Source: Hydrangea macrophylla
Taxonomy: Eukaryota; Streptophyta; Magnoliopsida; Cornales; Hydrangeaceae
Direction of reading: 5' to 3'
Length of the DNA stretch: 64,000 nt
NCBI GenBank assembly: GCA_033977485.1
Contig: CM066988.1
Span: forward strand, 28,004,501 to 28,068,500
Positions 21,625 through 31,254 of this stretch are shown here, in pieces (position 1 is the first letter of the stretch; each line of letters begins with the position of its first letter). Under the pieces are notes generated by a model, which was not told the DNA's origin, searched no databases, and was given only the letters and a program-made list of their open reading frames with translations. A program made the translations under genes and the position numbers.

Positions 21625-23748
21625 TGTCACACCCGTTCCAAAAATTTATAGTTTTATCATGCATAATTGTAAATTGAGAGTTTATCAATGTTAATTGATA
21701 ATGGTGATGAGGTTGACTGTGAGTCAACGGTAAGGTGTCAATGAGGACACAGGAACATGGCAGTTCACATTTCATGAGCATGAGTAAATGGCATTTATAT
21801 GATTTAAATGTTATTTGACTTTATCTGGTATTTTGTGAATAGTAATTTTACCTGTGTTTGGTGAATTGTAGTAATCTTTGATATTGTTATATCATTTTGA
21901 GAACTGTGGTGAGAACGTGAGAGATACGTTAATTAAAAAGGGTAGGTTGTGTAGAGATTCCACAGAATTTAGTTTTCAGACGTTATTTTGGACCCAAACG
22001 AAACTTAGTCGGAAACTTTTGAACTTTATAGTTTTCACTCGTAAAGGTATAAAATGGACGTGTGCGAAGTTTCATGGGTTAATTAGAAGTTTGAGAAACT
22101 TGCGGGGAGGTAAACGTAATTCCCAAAGAGTTTTTCTATATATAGATGAGGATGAGATTGAAATCTCATCCAAACACACAAATATCTAGAGAGAGAGGAG
22201 AGAGAAGGGAGATTGAGTTCTACGGGCTTTGCGACGCCGTTTGACAACCTTCCGTCTGTCAGATTTTCTCTAGATTTCAGATTTGAACTCGTGGAGGTAA
22301 GATCTACGTTTTGATACCACTTAGGCCGTGTTTGGCCAAGTTTTGTAAAAATCATAATTTTAGACTTTTGGAAAAAACAGGTATAAACTTGTAGGAATTT
22401 TCTCAAATTCAAAATCCAGCGATTATTTAGCCTCCTAGTCAATCCTTCAAAGTTTGAAGAGATTCGCACGAGGTATGAATTCTAGATCTATGAAATATAG
22501 GATTCTCATGTTTTGGACATCACTTTTGATATTCTTGGATCCGGGCGAAATTCATGTATTAATTAGGCCCGTTAATTATGCGCGTGAAATTATGATAAAA
22601 GCACGTATAACTGTTTATGTGAGCATGTTATGTGTCTACCTGGGTCAAAGGGGAGTTTGGTGCAAATTCATGTCGGAGTAAGCTTCTCGTTGTTTGAGAA
22701 TTTTAGTAGCGACGGCTACTGTGCATGGTTGTAGACTTGGACTTGCCATGGCACTTGTGGGGATGTAATGGTTGTAGGCTTGGACTTGCCATTGACATCG
22801 CGGTTTAAGGCTTGGACTTGCCGCTACCGGATGAATGCGTACCACTCACTCCAGAGACTATTTCTATGTGTTTTTAGATGCTTAAACCATGAACTGTCAT
22901 ATAAGCATACATTTAGAATTGTACGCTCAGTATATAGCTGAGCAGTGGAGATGTACTCCATTGCAGGTAAGAAGAAAGACAAGAAGAAGTGTGTGGAGTG
23001 AGGCCGATGAACGCCGGGGGATCACCTTTGTAAATGTTTTTGGTTTTAATCCTAAACTTGAATAAGGATTTGGGTATTGTAATAATATGCTGTAATGGAA
23101 TCATAGATCAGTTTCACAGTATGGTTATCTTGTAATTGAACGTCTGTAGTTATTTTTGGCATGTTGGAATCACTTATGGTTGTAATTGTTGTGGGTATTG
23201 AGAAACAAGAGTTGTTAAATTTCAACACAGGGCTGCCAGCAGGGGAGCAGTCGACTGGACCCAGGGTCAGTCGACTGGACCCCGTGTATTTGAGACACTG
23301 AAAGTGAACTATAAGAGAAGCAGTCGACTGACCCCTTGGACAGTCGACTGAACACTGTTTATTTTAGCTACTGCTTCCATTAATTGAAAAGCAGTCGACT
23401 GGGTCCCAGATCAGTCGACTGGACCCCTTTGCAATATGATGTATTTATGGTTCTGCTTGACACCGTCGACTGAGCAGTCGACTGGACCCTATTACAGTCG
23501 ACTGTGCAGTCGACTGAACCTCTGTATTTTGAAATGGATTCTTTTGAACACTTTCAATGGAACAAAAATTTTTTATAACTCTGATTTCATGTATTTTACA
23601 ACTCAGAGGGGAATGTTTCCTAAGTTTTAAACTACCAGGGTTGTTTTAAAGAAGTTCTTTCCGCTGCGTAATATTAGATGATGTTTGGATGAGCCTTGGT
23701 GGCGTGCCACGTGTCCTATTTCCACGCGTAGTGGGATGGGTCGTGACA
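21625..23748 (+). repeat. TE-B 3' LTR
   Basis: 2124 bp. It differs from the 5' LTR by an inserted block after the TATA box (around 22149-22161), one extra palindrome (23507-23516) and a few dozen or fewer substitutions seen by eye. Confidence 0.95.
23248..23516 (+). repeat. Paired palindrome cluster (TE-B 3' LTR)
   Basis: CAGTCGACTG at 23248/23268, 23321/23341, 23392/23412 and 23475/23495 (each pair 20 bp), plus 23507 and a one-mismatch site at 23463, each 12 bp from a neighbouring site. Confidence 0.93.
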
Positions 23749-23753
23749 TATTC

Positions 23754-23966
23754 AATCGAGTACGAAAAATAATATGTTCAATCTATCATTATTTTCATAT
23801 TCAGTTTTTTTGAAAACTACTTTTATGCTGCTGTAACTTCACTAACTTTTGTCCTTTACTTTAATCGAGAAAACAATCACCTCACCAATCTAATATAATT
23901 ATATAATGATTAACGATATGATATATACTACAAATATAATAATATTAATATATCATCATTGAATTA
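23754..23966 (+). repeat. Tandem duplication, left copy, segment 3
   Basis: Matches 24255-24467 with very few differences. Preceded by the TE-B right target duplication tattc (23749-23753). Confidence 0.85.
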
Positions 23967-24467
23967 AGTACATATAGTTTACCCATATTATGTTAGAAAT
24001 CAACTTTATTATAATTAGAATTGCTATATTTAGAAAACAATGTTCATCTTCTATAATTCGTATTATATTACATAGTCAATATGAAATCTTTGGAGTTTCT
24101 TTTACTCTATTTTTTAAGATATTGAAATATATTATAAATAATACAATTGTTCTTTCAAAATTTCTATTGTGAACCTTGAATTCTGAAATTGAAAAACATA
24201 AACAAATCAGTAAAATAAAGTTTCACATTGTGAATTGAGGCTACAGTATTATTCAATCGAGTACGAAAAATAATATGTTCAATCTATCATTATTTTCATA
24301 TTCAGTTTTTTTGAAAACTACTTTTATGCTGCTGTAACTTCACTAACTTTTGTCCTTTTCTTTAATCGAGAAAACAATCACCTCACCAATCTAATATAAT
24401 TATATAATGATTAACGATATGATATATACTACAAATATAATAATATTAATATATCATCATTGAATTA
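23964..24467 (+). repeat. Tandem duplication, right copy (uninterrupted)
   Basis: 504-bp AT-rich unit identical in order to 3921-4166, 14739-14784 and 23754-23966 without the transposons. aaatc (24204-24208) and tattc (24250-24254) each occur once, giving a direct view of both pre-insertion sites. It is not coding. Confidence 0.9.
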
Positions 24468-25139
24468 AAAATCAAAATTAGATTCTAGGTGATCGGTTAC
24501 CTCTATCTTCTTGCTAATTTACTACTTTATTTATTTTAATCAAATTTAATGGCTCTTCCTGAATAACATCAGTCATACTTCACAACTTATTGCATTACAA
24601 TATTATATGTAATTTGAACAACCTCTCATTTCAATCCGTATTTCTATAATTTTGTGCTCCATAACATTAGTCATACTTCACAACAACTTATTGAATTACA
24701 ATATTATGTGTCATTTGAGCAACCATTCATTTCAATCCGTATTTTTATAATTTTGTTTTCCATACCTTTTGTAATCCGTAGTTTGAGGTATGATTCTGTA
24801 TCTTTTTGTTGCTTTTGTTGTATTTATTAATGCTAGAGATCTTCATCTATTTTGTTGTTAAATCTCATGTCAATCCTAAGATGTAGTATGAAATTATTAA
24901 CAAGTTACAGTGAACAAACTTGGAAACTATACATAATAGAGTATATGTGAGTTAACATTAATCTCATTTTTTGTATTAAGTTCTATTTCTCAAAAGGTAC
25001 GAGCCTTTTAGGTTTATATTTTAAAAAATCAGAGGCAACAAAGAAAATCTTTCAATCTATATACACATATACCTACTACACACACACATATGTATACATA
25101 CATATAGGGAAATGCTAGCTTAGAACATAATAAAAAATA
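24468..25139. other. AT-rich intergenic
   Basis: No gene is seen. Contains a two-copy tandem duplication of ~100 bp at 24563-24775 and short CA/TA microsatellite patches near 25060-25110. Confidence 0.5.
24563..24775 (+). repeat. Two-copy tandem duplication (~100 bp)
   Basis: acatcagtcatacttcacaac ... tttcaatccgtatttctata and acattagtcatacttcacaa ... tttcaatccgtatttttata are successive diverged copies. Confidence 0.8.
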
Positions 25140-25510
25140 GGCTAAAAAACACTTTGGCATCCTGTACTTATAGCGAAGTTTCACTTTGGGCCCTACATTT
25201 TCGATTGCAATACTTTAGGCCCACAATTTACAAATTTGTTTCAATCAAGGACACTCGTTAAAGGCGTTAAAAAGGTATAATAAAATGGACCACATGGAGG
25301 GCCCAAAGTGAAACTTCACTATAAGTACAGGGCCTAAATTAAAACCCCATGAGGTCTATTCTGTTATATATTTTTTTAACACCGTTAACGATTGTCCTTG
25401 ATTGAAACAAGTTTGTAAATGTATGGCCCAAAGTGTTGCAATTGAAAATGTAGGGCATAAACTGAAATTTCGCTATAAGTACAAGGTATCAAAATGCATT
25501 TCACCCTTAA
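25140..25510. mobile_element. Foldback / long-TIR MITE-like element
   Basis: The left arm (about 25146-25280) and right arm (about 25370-25505) are inverted copies of each other over ~135 bp. ctgtacttatagcgaagttt pairs with aaatttcgctataagtacaa, and tgtttcaatcaaggacactc pairs with the complement near 25395. The centre holds a further inverted piece (about 25295-25340). There is no coding region. Target duplications were not resolved. Confidence 0.7.
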
Positions 25511-25717
25511 AATTATGCACATATTTTAGACCAATATATCCATGTCACCTCATTATGTGAGGGTATTAAAGTTATCTTACAAATGAACTAAAAGTAAATG
25601 ACCTTGTAAAATTACTCTACTACCTCTCTTTAAGTAAGTGGCATGGACCTTTTTGTCTATTTAAAATTTGAACACATTACTAACCTACCACCTTCATGTT
25701 GTATGATAGCAGCTCCC

Positions 25718-25753
<36 letters not shown>

Positions 25754-26226
25754 AAATGCACGGGTGTTATCTCATTTATGTATCTCTCGCATGGATGAAA
25801 TAATTTATTCACTAAAGTTTTATAGTGCACCAACTTTGGAATTATACATTACAGAGCATATATTGTTTTAATTATCTATGTTAGTTATTTTTTGTTTTAA
25901 GTTTTTGCACCTTTTTAAAACCATTTTGAATAAGGTGCATACCTCGTTAAAATTAAATAACATAATTGAATGATTGGTCATGGTAACATCAAGTAGTCAT
26001 ATGCCATATTGTATATATTTATCTTATGTCTTATGAATTAAATATTTCGTAGTAATTTATTGTTTCTTTGTGGACTATGAAAAAAATACTACAATTTTGC
26101 TTCTTATTTTATCATCCGCTTCATTATTAAACGTACTAAGAGTTTTGATATGTTGTAATTTACATACGGTAGAGTTCAAATATTTTGTGTCAGATATAAA
26201 TATAAGTATAAAAACTTGTAAAATTT
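25511..26226. other. AT-rich intergenic with (TA)n(TG)n
   Basis: A TA/TG microsatellite lies at about 25716-25753. Short frames are present but no gene is supported. Confidence 0.5.
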
Positions 26227-26325
26227 TGTCACAACCCATCCCGCTACGGGTGGAAATAGGACACGTGGCATGCCACCAAGGCTCATTCGATTCATTTAAA
26301 AGATTATAGCAATGGAAAAAGGAAC
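26227..26325 (-). repeat. TE-B-family LTR relic, outer part
   Basis: tgtcacaacccatcccgcta is the complement of the TE-B LTR 3' terminus. The match continues through aggacacgtggcatgccacc to 26325, where the CACTA element interrupts it. It resumes at 46476. Confidence 0.85.
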
Positions 26326-26357
26326 CACTACAAGGAAAAATGCTTTTTATGTCACTT
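26326..26357 (+). repeat. CACTA left terminal inverted repeat
   Basis: About 32 bp, matching the complement of 46445-46475 with one or two differences. Confidence 0.93.
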
Positions 26358-26712
26358 TTAGAATTGCATTTATGTCACTTTTATTTTGAGTGGCATAATT
26401 ATTTATCACCCGAGCTTTTTATGTCACTTTTTAGGTTTTTATGTCACTTTTTTTAAAAAGTGACATAAATAGTAAAGTATTTATGTCACTTTTATAAAAA
26501 AGTGACATAAACACTTTACTATTTATGTCACTTTTTTAAAAAGTGACATGAATAATAGAATATTTATGTCACTTTTTTTAAAAGCGACATAAATTAAAGT
26601 GCGGTGACAATTTTGTAAATAAGTCATTTAATTATTATGTCGATTTAATGAAAAGTGACATAAATAATCTGTAACAAAGCTTTATCTATGGTTTAAAAAA
26701 GTGACATAAAAA
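26340..26712. repeat. CACTA left subterminal repeats
   Basis: About 14 copies of TTTATGTCACTTTT or its complement. Many are arranged head-to-head (e.g. 26430-26470, 26480-26550), so the region can fold extensively. Such arrays are transposase-binding sites in CACTA families. Confidence 0.88.
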
Positions 26713-27145
26713 AGATTGGCGCTTAAAAATTCACTCCAAACCCTCCTGATTATTCCAAGACTTTCATTCACAAACCCGGCCCCCAAACCCTCTTCATTCC
26801 CAAAGATCTCTCCATCACACCTCTCCCTCCACCACCAAGCCGCCGCCTGCTCCAAGCCGCAGCCGCCGCCGCCTCTTCCTTCTCTCATCCGTGGCCACTG
26901 CCTCTTCCTCCTCCTCCTCTCGCAGACCCCTCCTCTGAAAAACCCCACTCGCAAACCCCCTCCTCCATCTCTCGTAGAACCCCTCTTCCCTCTCAGAAAT
27001 CCCCCACTCACAAGCCCCCTCATCCCTCTCTTGCAGACCCCCTCCTCCCTTTCTGTATCATCGTTGGGAACTGCCGCCGCCCTCCTCAATCTCACATAAC
27101 CGCTGCCGTTGCCGTTGTCGCCGACGCCGCCACCATCACCGCCGC
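26713..27145 (+). other. GC-rich, pyrimidine-rich captured leader-like segment
   Basis: In contrast to its surroundings this stretch is C/T- and GC-rich, with ccgccgcc runs and a loose repeat of ctc..cagacccc. It resembles a plant 5' UTR or first exon. The frame spanning it lacks a convincing ATG start. It is probably captured host DNA, but the source gene is not recognised. Confidence 0.5.
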
Positions 27146-27179
27146 TTGCTCCAGGTTTCTCTTTGCTGCCTCTCTGTAT

Positions 27180-27455
27180 CATCATGCTTTACTCGAGTAA
27201 TTGAATCCTTGTCAAAGAGCAGTGATGAAGCAAGGAGGAGTCAGGTGAGAGATCTGGTAATAAAATTTTGGTTTTTTGTGCACTGTAATCTTTGGTTACA
27301 AGCAATTGTTAAAAGTAGAGATGGGAAATCTAATCCCATCATTTATGATGAAACAGATAGTTCTGAATGGCCCACTAAATCAGAATATCCTTCCCCTCTC
27401 TTGGATGATTCATGGTTGGAAAATCTCTCCCTTGAATGCATAGATAGGTAGTTCT
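27180..27455 (+). pseudogene. Unrecognised exon-like fragment
   Basis: A short frame encoding DETDSSEWPTKSEYPSPLLD and further residues to about 27450, followed by gtag. Codon use looks coding-like. Its first ~90 bases recur at 27972-28061 (catcatgctttactcg ... aaaattttgg). No family is recognised. It may be a captured exon or part of the CACTA element's own transcript. Confidence 0.35.
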
Positions 27456-28864
27456 TGATAAGTTAAAAAGAATAGAAAAAATTCCATTTCGGATTGCTTA
27501 ATTCTGTTTAACACATTTCTTTTGGGTTGACAGTTATTTAAAAAAAAAATCATATTTCAAAAATTGATTGCTAACCTGTTTTCTGCTTTTATTCTCCCAT
27601 ATATGCTAATTTGATGAGGCATTTCCCTTTTTTTTCCTTTATTTATTTATTTTTTTTTGGGGAATTGATAAACCATGCATCCAAGGATGTGATATCATCG
27701 GAGAACTGCAAAAAGGAAACCAGCTGTTTTTTGTTGAGAAAATTGAATTCCAGTGAGGGGAAAACAACAACCAGAATGCATGTTAATTTCTAATCCATTG
27801 TGATATAGCTTTTGTTCTCCCATCCTAAGCTTTCTTCTGTAAAGTGCTGAGTAGTGATATGAGATTTTTGCAATCGATCCACGTGTTTGAGTCTTTCACT
27901 CAACAACAAATCGTTGATTAGTCAAACCAACATTTCCAACTTTTCCACCAGTAAGTTATATGTGTGGTAGTCATCATGCTTTACTCGATCGAGTAATTGA
28001 ATCCTTGTCAAAGAGCAGTGGTGAAGCAAGGAGGTGAGAGATCTGGTACTAAAATTTTGGATTTTCTGTAATTTCTACTGTAGTTTATCGGTAATTTGAG
28101 TCCCCGAGACTCCCTTCACTATGATGCATATGAAGGTTTCAGTCTTGGTAATTTCTATGCTTTTGTTTTGTTTTTGCACTTTTTTTCCCCTAATTTTCTA
28201 TTGAATTTTTCATCATCAGTAGATCGGAGTGCTCTTCTTTTGATTTTATATGTGTTCATCTAAATCATGAGTGCATGGGATTCATAATTTGATTTCATTG
28301 ATTGACATCTACTTCAGTTGCAAGTATATTCAATTCATTCTCATTATCGATTACATAATGGGTGATGAGTAGCTCATATATCTACAATAAATATGAGAAA
28401 CAAAGATTTGTATTTGGTGGTTCTGGGTTTTTTTTTTGGGGAGATTGCAAAACCCAATTTTTAGTCTACTGCTTTAAAACAAATGAACATGTGGAAACCA
28501 AAATGTATAAGGAAACAAAAATGAAGGGTAAAGCTAGGGTCAACTAGGAATGAACACCTATTTCATATTTTGTTTTAGTTTTCTTAGGGAACCAGTACCT
28601 TCAGAGAATGGTATCGAAAGCACCAGAAAAACTGTCGAAGAAAATTCAATTTCACGTGTTATTATTTTTAGACATAGAAAAGTCTATGGTTGAGTTGATT
28701 TTTCAGGATAATTCTTGTGAGTGGACACCAAAAGCAAGAGATTCCATGTTTCTATCTGTATGATGATTCTAAACATATGATTCTATGACATAGTTTGAAT
28801 GACTTGACTAGTTGACTATGATGGTTACATATTCATAGTTGTACCATAATTAGTTTAATAACAT
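27456..28864. other. CACTA interior, no gene recognised
   Basis: AT-rich DNA with the second copy of an ~85-90-bp block (27972-28061; first copy 27180-27270). No supported coding region. Confidence 0.5.
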
Positions 28865-28965
28865 GGAGGCCATGCGCGGAAACAGCCTATTTGCATGCAG
28901 TGGTGAGGTTGCAAACATTTAACCCTCCTCAGACTCCCCTTGCGACACTAAGGAAATATGGACAA
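28865..28965 (+). mobile_element. SINE-like fragment
   Basis: The words catgcgcggaaacagcct, atttgcatgcagtggtgagg and accctcctcagactcccc match in order the body of a tRNA-derived SINE type common in eudicots (Au-like). Only part of the body is visible and the promoter head is not. Identification is from recall of the consensus. Confidence 0.4.
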
Positions 28966-29208
28966 TTAGACCTTGAGCCCTTTGCGCTTTACTTTAAGCA
29001 TATGCCCTTATATCTAACCCTCCTGTGGTTGTATATGCTCTTAGATCCGCTAAAAAATAGTCAATCAATCCTTTGCTACTTCCATTATTTCGGAGGGGAA
29101 TCATAGAACACCAAAAGCTATGGTATCTTAGTGAGGGATTTTAACTTTTTAAGTATTGCACTCTGTTATTTCAGTTTGAATTCTCGCCTAATTACATGGT
29201 GTCTACAG

Positions 29209-29316
29209 ATGGGACCATCATTTGCTGGGCCCCAGCCTGTTATGTTCAATCAGCAGGCATTGGTGGCTGCATCAATGCAACCACCACAGGCTTATTTTCA
29301 TCCTAATGGACCTCAG
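29209..29316 (+). pseudogene. Captured exon, CID/ataxin-2-like PABP-interacting protein
   Basis: 36 codons starting MGPSFAGPQPVMFNQQ, ending PQAYFHPNGPQ, framed by a splice acceptor (gtctacag) and donor (gtatat). The Pro/Gln/Met-rich sequence and the next exon (29434) resemble the extreme C-terminus of plant CID3/CID4-type (ataxin-2-like) proteins, which bind poly(A)-binding protein. The N-terminal LsmAD and PAM2 regions are absent. It lies inside the CACTA element, so it is a captured fragment. The assignment is from memory of the family. Confidence 0.5.
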
Positions 29317-29433
29317 GTATATATGCCATAAGTTTGTGCTTCTTTTCTGAGCTGTCTTTGGCATTAGTTTACATATTCCATTGTGGGAATTAAATGCAGA
29401 ACTTTGTATTTACTTTTGCTCATGTCATTGCAG

Positions 29434-29496
29434 TTTGGGCAACAGATGATTCTTGGTCACCCTCGAAATGTCGTTTACATGCCAACCTATCCACCT
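29434..29496 (+). pseudogene. Captured exon, continuation of CID/ataxin-2-like fragment
   Basis: 21 codons, FGQQMILGHPRNVVYMPTYP plus Pro, between acceptor ttgcag and donor gtaagc. Its frame continues that of 29209-29316. In the family this is close to the protein end; the last exon was not found downstream. Confidence 0.5.
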
Positions 29497-30963
29497 GTAA
29501 GCAATTTGCTTCATGCCTTTCTTATACCATCTCAGTAGTTTGAAGAATATCTGTTTGCTGGACAATGAATTCAATGTTAGTTTACTTGGAAATTTCTCCA
29601 ATATTAAGCTACACAAGCTTGAAACTTCGCCACTTCTACACAATAACAACTGCAAACCCAGGGGAATGATGACTTTACAATTATACCAAGTCTGAAACCA
29701 AGTAAATTTATGTTTTGTTCCATATTCCCTCACTACAACACAATCATGATACGTCATGTGACATAATCTCTCTGTATACCAATTTCGGAAAGTGTGCTAC
29801 TTTTTATCCATGTGACATTGAAATAATAGGCATATTCGTTCACCATTGCCCACTCTCCAACGAATACTCAATCGCAAAGCCCATGAGAGAGAGAGAATAG
29901 AACCCATACGGATAGTTGGCTTTCTGCACCTAAATTTCTTAATATATAATATATACTTTCTTCATAAGAGAGAGAGAATAGAACCCATTTAATTGCATGA
30001 TAAGCATTCCTTCCAATAATATACCTCTTCATCTAATTGTCCTCGTGTAAAAATAAAAATCTAACTCAACATCTTATCAAATCAAAGAATTTGTGTGCTA
30101 AACCAAATCAGCTAATAAATTATATATGCAAAGTCATTATTCAGTCTTCTATGATCTTTCTTTGAGTTTAGGATAAAATTATATATGCAAAATCATTATT
30201 CAGTCTTCTATGATCTATCTAGAAACCATAATTGGGTTATGAATGATGCAAAGAGTGGAGAAAAAAAGGGAGGAAAAAAAATTTCTATGGTTTTAGATCT
30301 TATCTACAAGGATTGTCCTCAGCAACAAAAAAAATCACTATCAATTCCAATGGTTTGACTGGATCCTACTTTTACCCTGTCAAAGAAACATTTGTTCAAT
30401 CTCTTTATATCAATTACCTTTGCCTGACAAAGGCATGCTTAATTTCAGATATTGGACTGAACATGGCATTTGCTGGGCAAGTAATTCACCAAATCAGGGT
30501 ATTGATGAACTTCCATTTGTTCTTAGAATCTTACCTTATGACCTTTTTTTCATTTTGTTTTTTAGTTTGCTGGGGATCGACGGAATCAAAACCTAACCAA
30601 TTGTAGGCCAAACAAGAGACCAAATGAGTCCGAGAGCAATGAGAGGCCAAACAAGAGATTCTTTTTTGATTTTGCAACGTCGTTAATGCCCAGAATTCCA
30701 CTCCTCACTGGTAACTTGCTTTCCATTGATCAGTTCTTTTCTTATCATCAATAATTTAACTTTCTTCTTTTCATATGTTTCATAGCTACAAATGCATACG
30801 CATATATGTACACCAAATACACACACACACACACATACACACACACACAGAGTTGATCCCAGAAAGTTTGTACCCTAAAAGTCTCACATTTGAGTCTTCG
30901 AATACCACGAAACAGCAGCACTATACTTCAACATAAGAAGTGTGGACTTCCATAGTCCACACT
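29497..30963. other. CACTA interior between captured genes
   Basis: Mostly AT-rich. It has a two-copy ~60-bp tandem repeat at about 30118-30222 (tatatatgcaaagtcattattcagtcttc) and a CA microsatellite at about 30818-30850. A short exon-like segment at about 30452-30500 (GLNMAFAGQVIHQIR) is not recognised. Confidence 0.45.
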
Positions 30964-31070
30964 ATGTATTCAGGGAAGCTCAGTTGTCATTCAAGCAATC
31001 TAGTAGAATATTTTGAGGTACGTACGTAACAGCAGCACTATACTTCAACATAAGAAGTGTGGACTTCCAT
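30912..31070 (+). repeat. 41-bp direct repeat flanking an exon
   Basis: cagcagcactatacttcaac ataagaagtgtggacttccat occurs at about 30913 and again at about 31030, on either side of the ABCG-like exon at 30964-31017. Confidence 0.85.
30964..31017 (+). pseudogene. PDR-type ABCG fragment, exon 1 of the captured part
   Basis: MYSGKLSCHSSNLVEYFE matches the conserved YSG(P)L....LIEYFE region after the second nucleotide-binding domain of full-size ABCG transporters. A gtacgt donor follows. The upstream part of the exon is not clear. Confidence 0.7.
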
Positions 31071-31099
31071 TAATTTCACCTCTTTGTTTTGTCAAATAG

Positions 31100-31233
31100 G
31101 GAATTGCTGGTTTGCCAAAGATCAGAGAAAATTATAATCCAGCGACATGGATGTTAGAAGTTACTTCTACATATGTCAAAGCAGAAAGTGACTTGGACTT
31201 CGCCAGCATATATAAGGATTCAACATTGTATCA
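31100..31233 (+). pseudogene. PDR-type ABCG fragment, exon 2
   Basis: [20 protein letters not shown] continues into [20 protein letters not shown], the hallmark segment between NBD2 and TMD2 of plant PDR/ABCG proteins. Acceptor caaatag and donor gtgagt frame it. TE-C starts 21 bases into the following intron. Confidence 0.85.
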
Positions 31234-31249
31234 GTGAGTCAAATAATAC

Positions 31250-31254
31250 TAACA
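31250..31254. other. TE-C target-site duplication (left)
   Basis: taaca, repeated at 41755-41759. Confidence 0.9.

Larger units (their letters stand above)
14785..23748 (+). mobile_element. TE-B: complete Ty3/gypsy chromovirus (Tekay/Del type)
   Basis: An 8.96-kb plus-strand LTR element flanked by tattc (14780-14784, 23749-23753). LTRs of 2101 and 2124 bp begin TGTCACACCCG and end GGGTCGTGACA. Internal order is perfect tRNA-Met primer site, gag, protease, RT, RNase H, integrase, chromodomain-like tail, purine tract. It has no extra pre-gag ORF, unlike TE-A and TE-C. The coding frame has one frameshift and five nonsense codons. The family is different from TE-A; relic LTRs of it lie at 1-738 and 26227-26325 / 46476-47238. 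Confidence 0.95.

Noticed and set aside
26716..27099. 127-codon proline-rich frame as a real gene
   Set aside because: No ATG start, low-complexity C/T-rich sequence; better treated as captured leader-like DNA.
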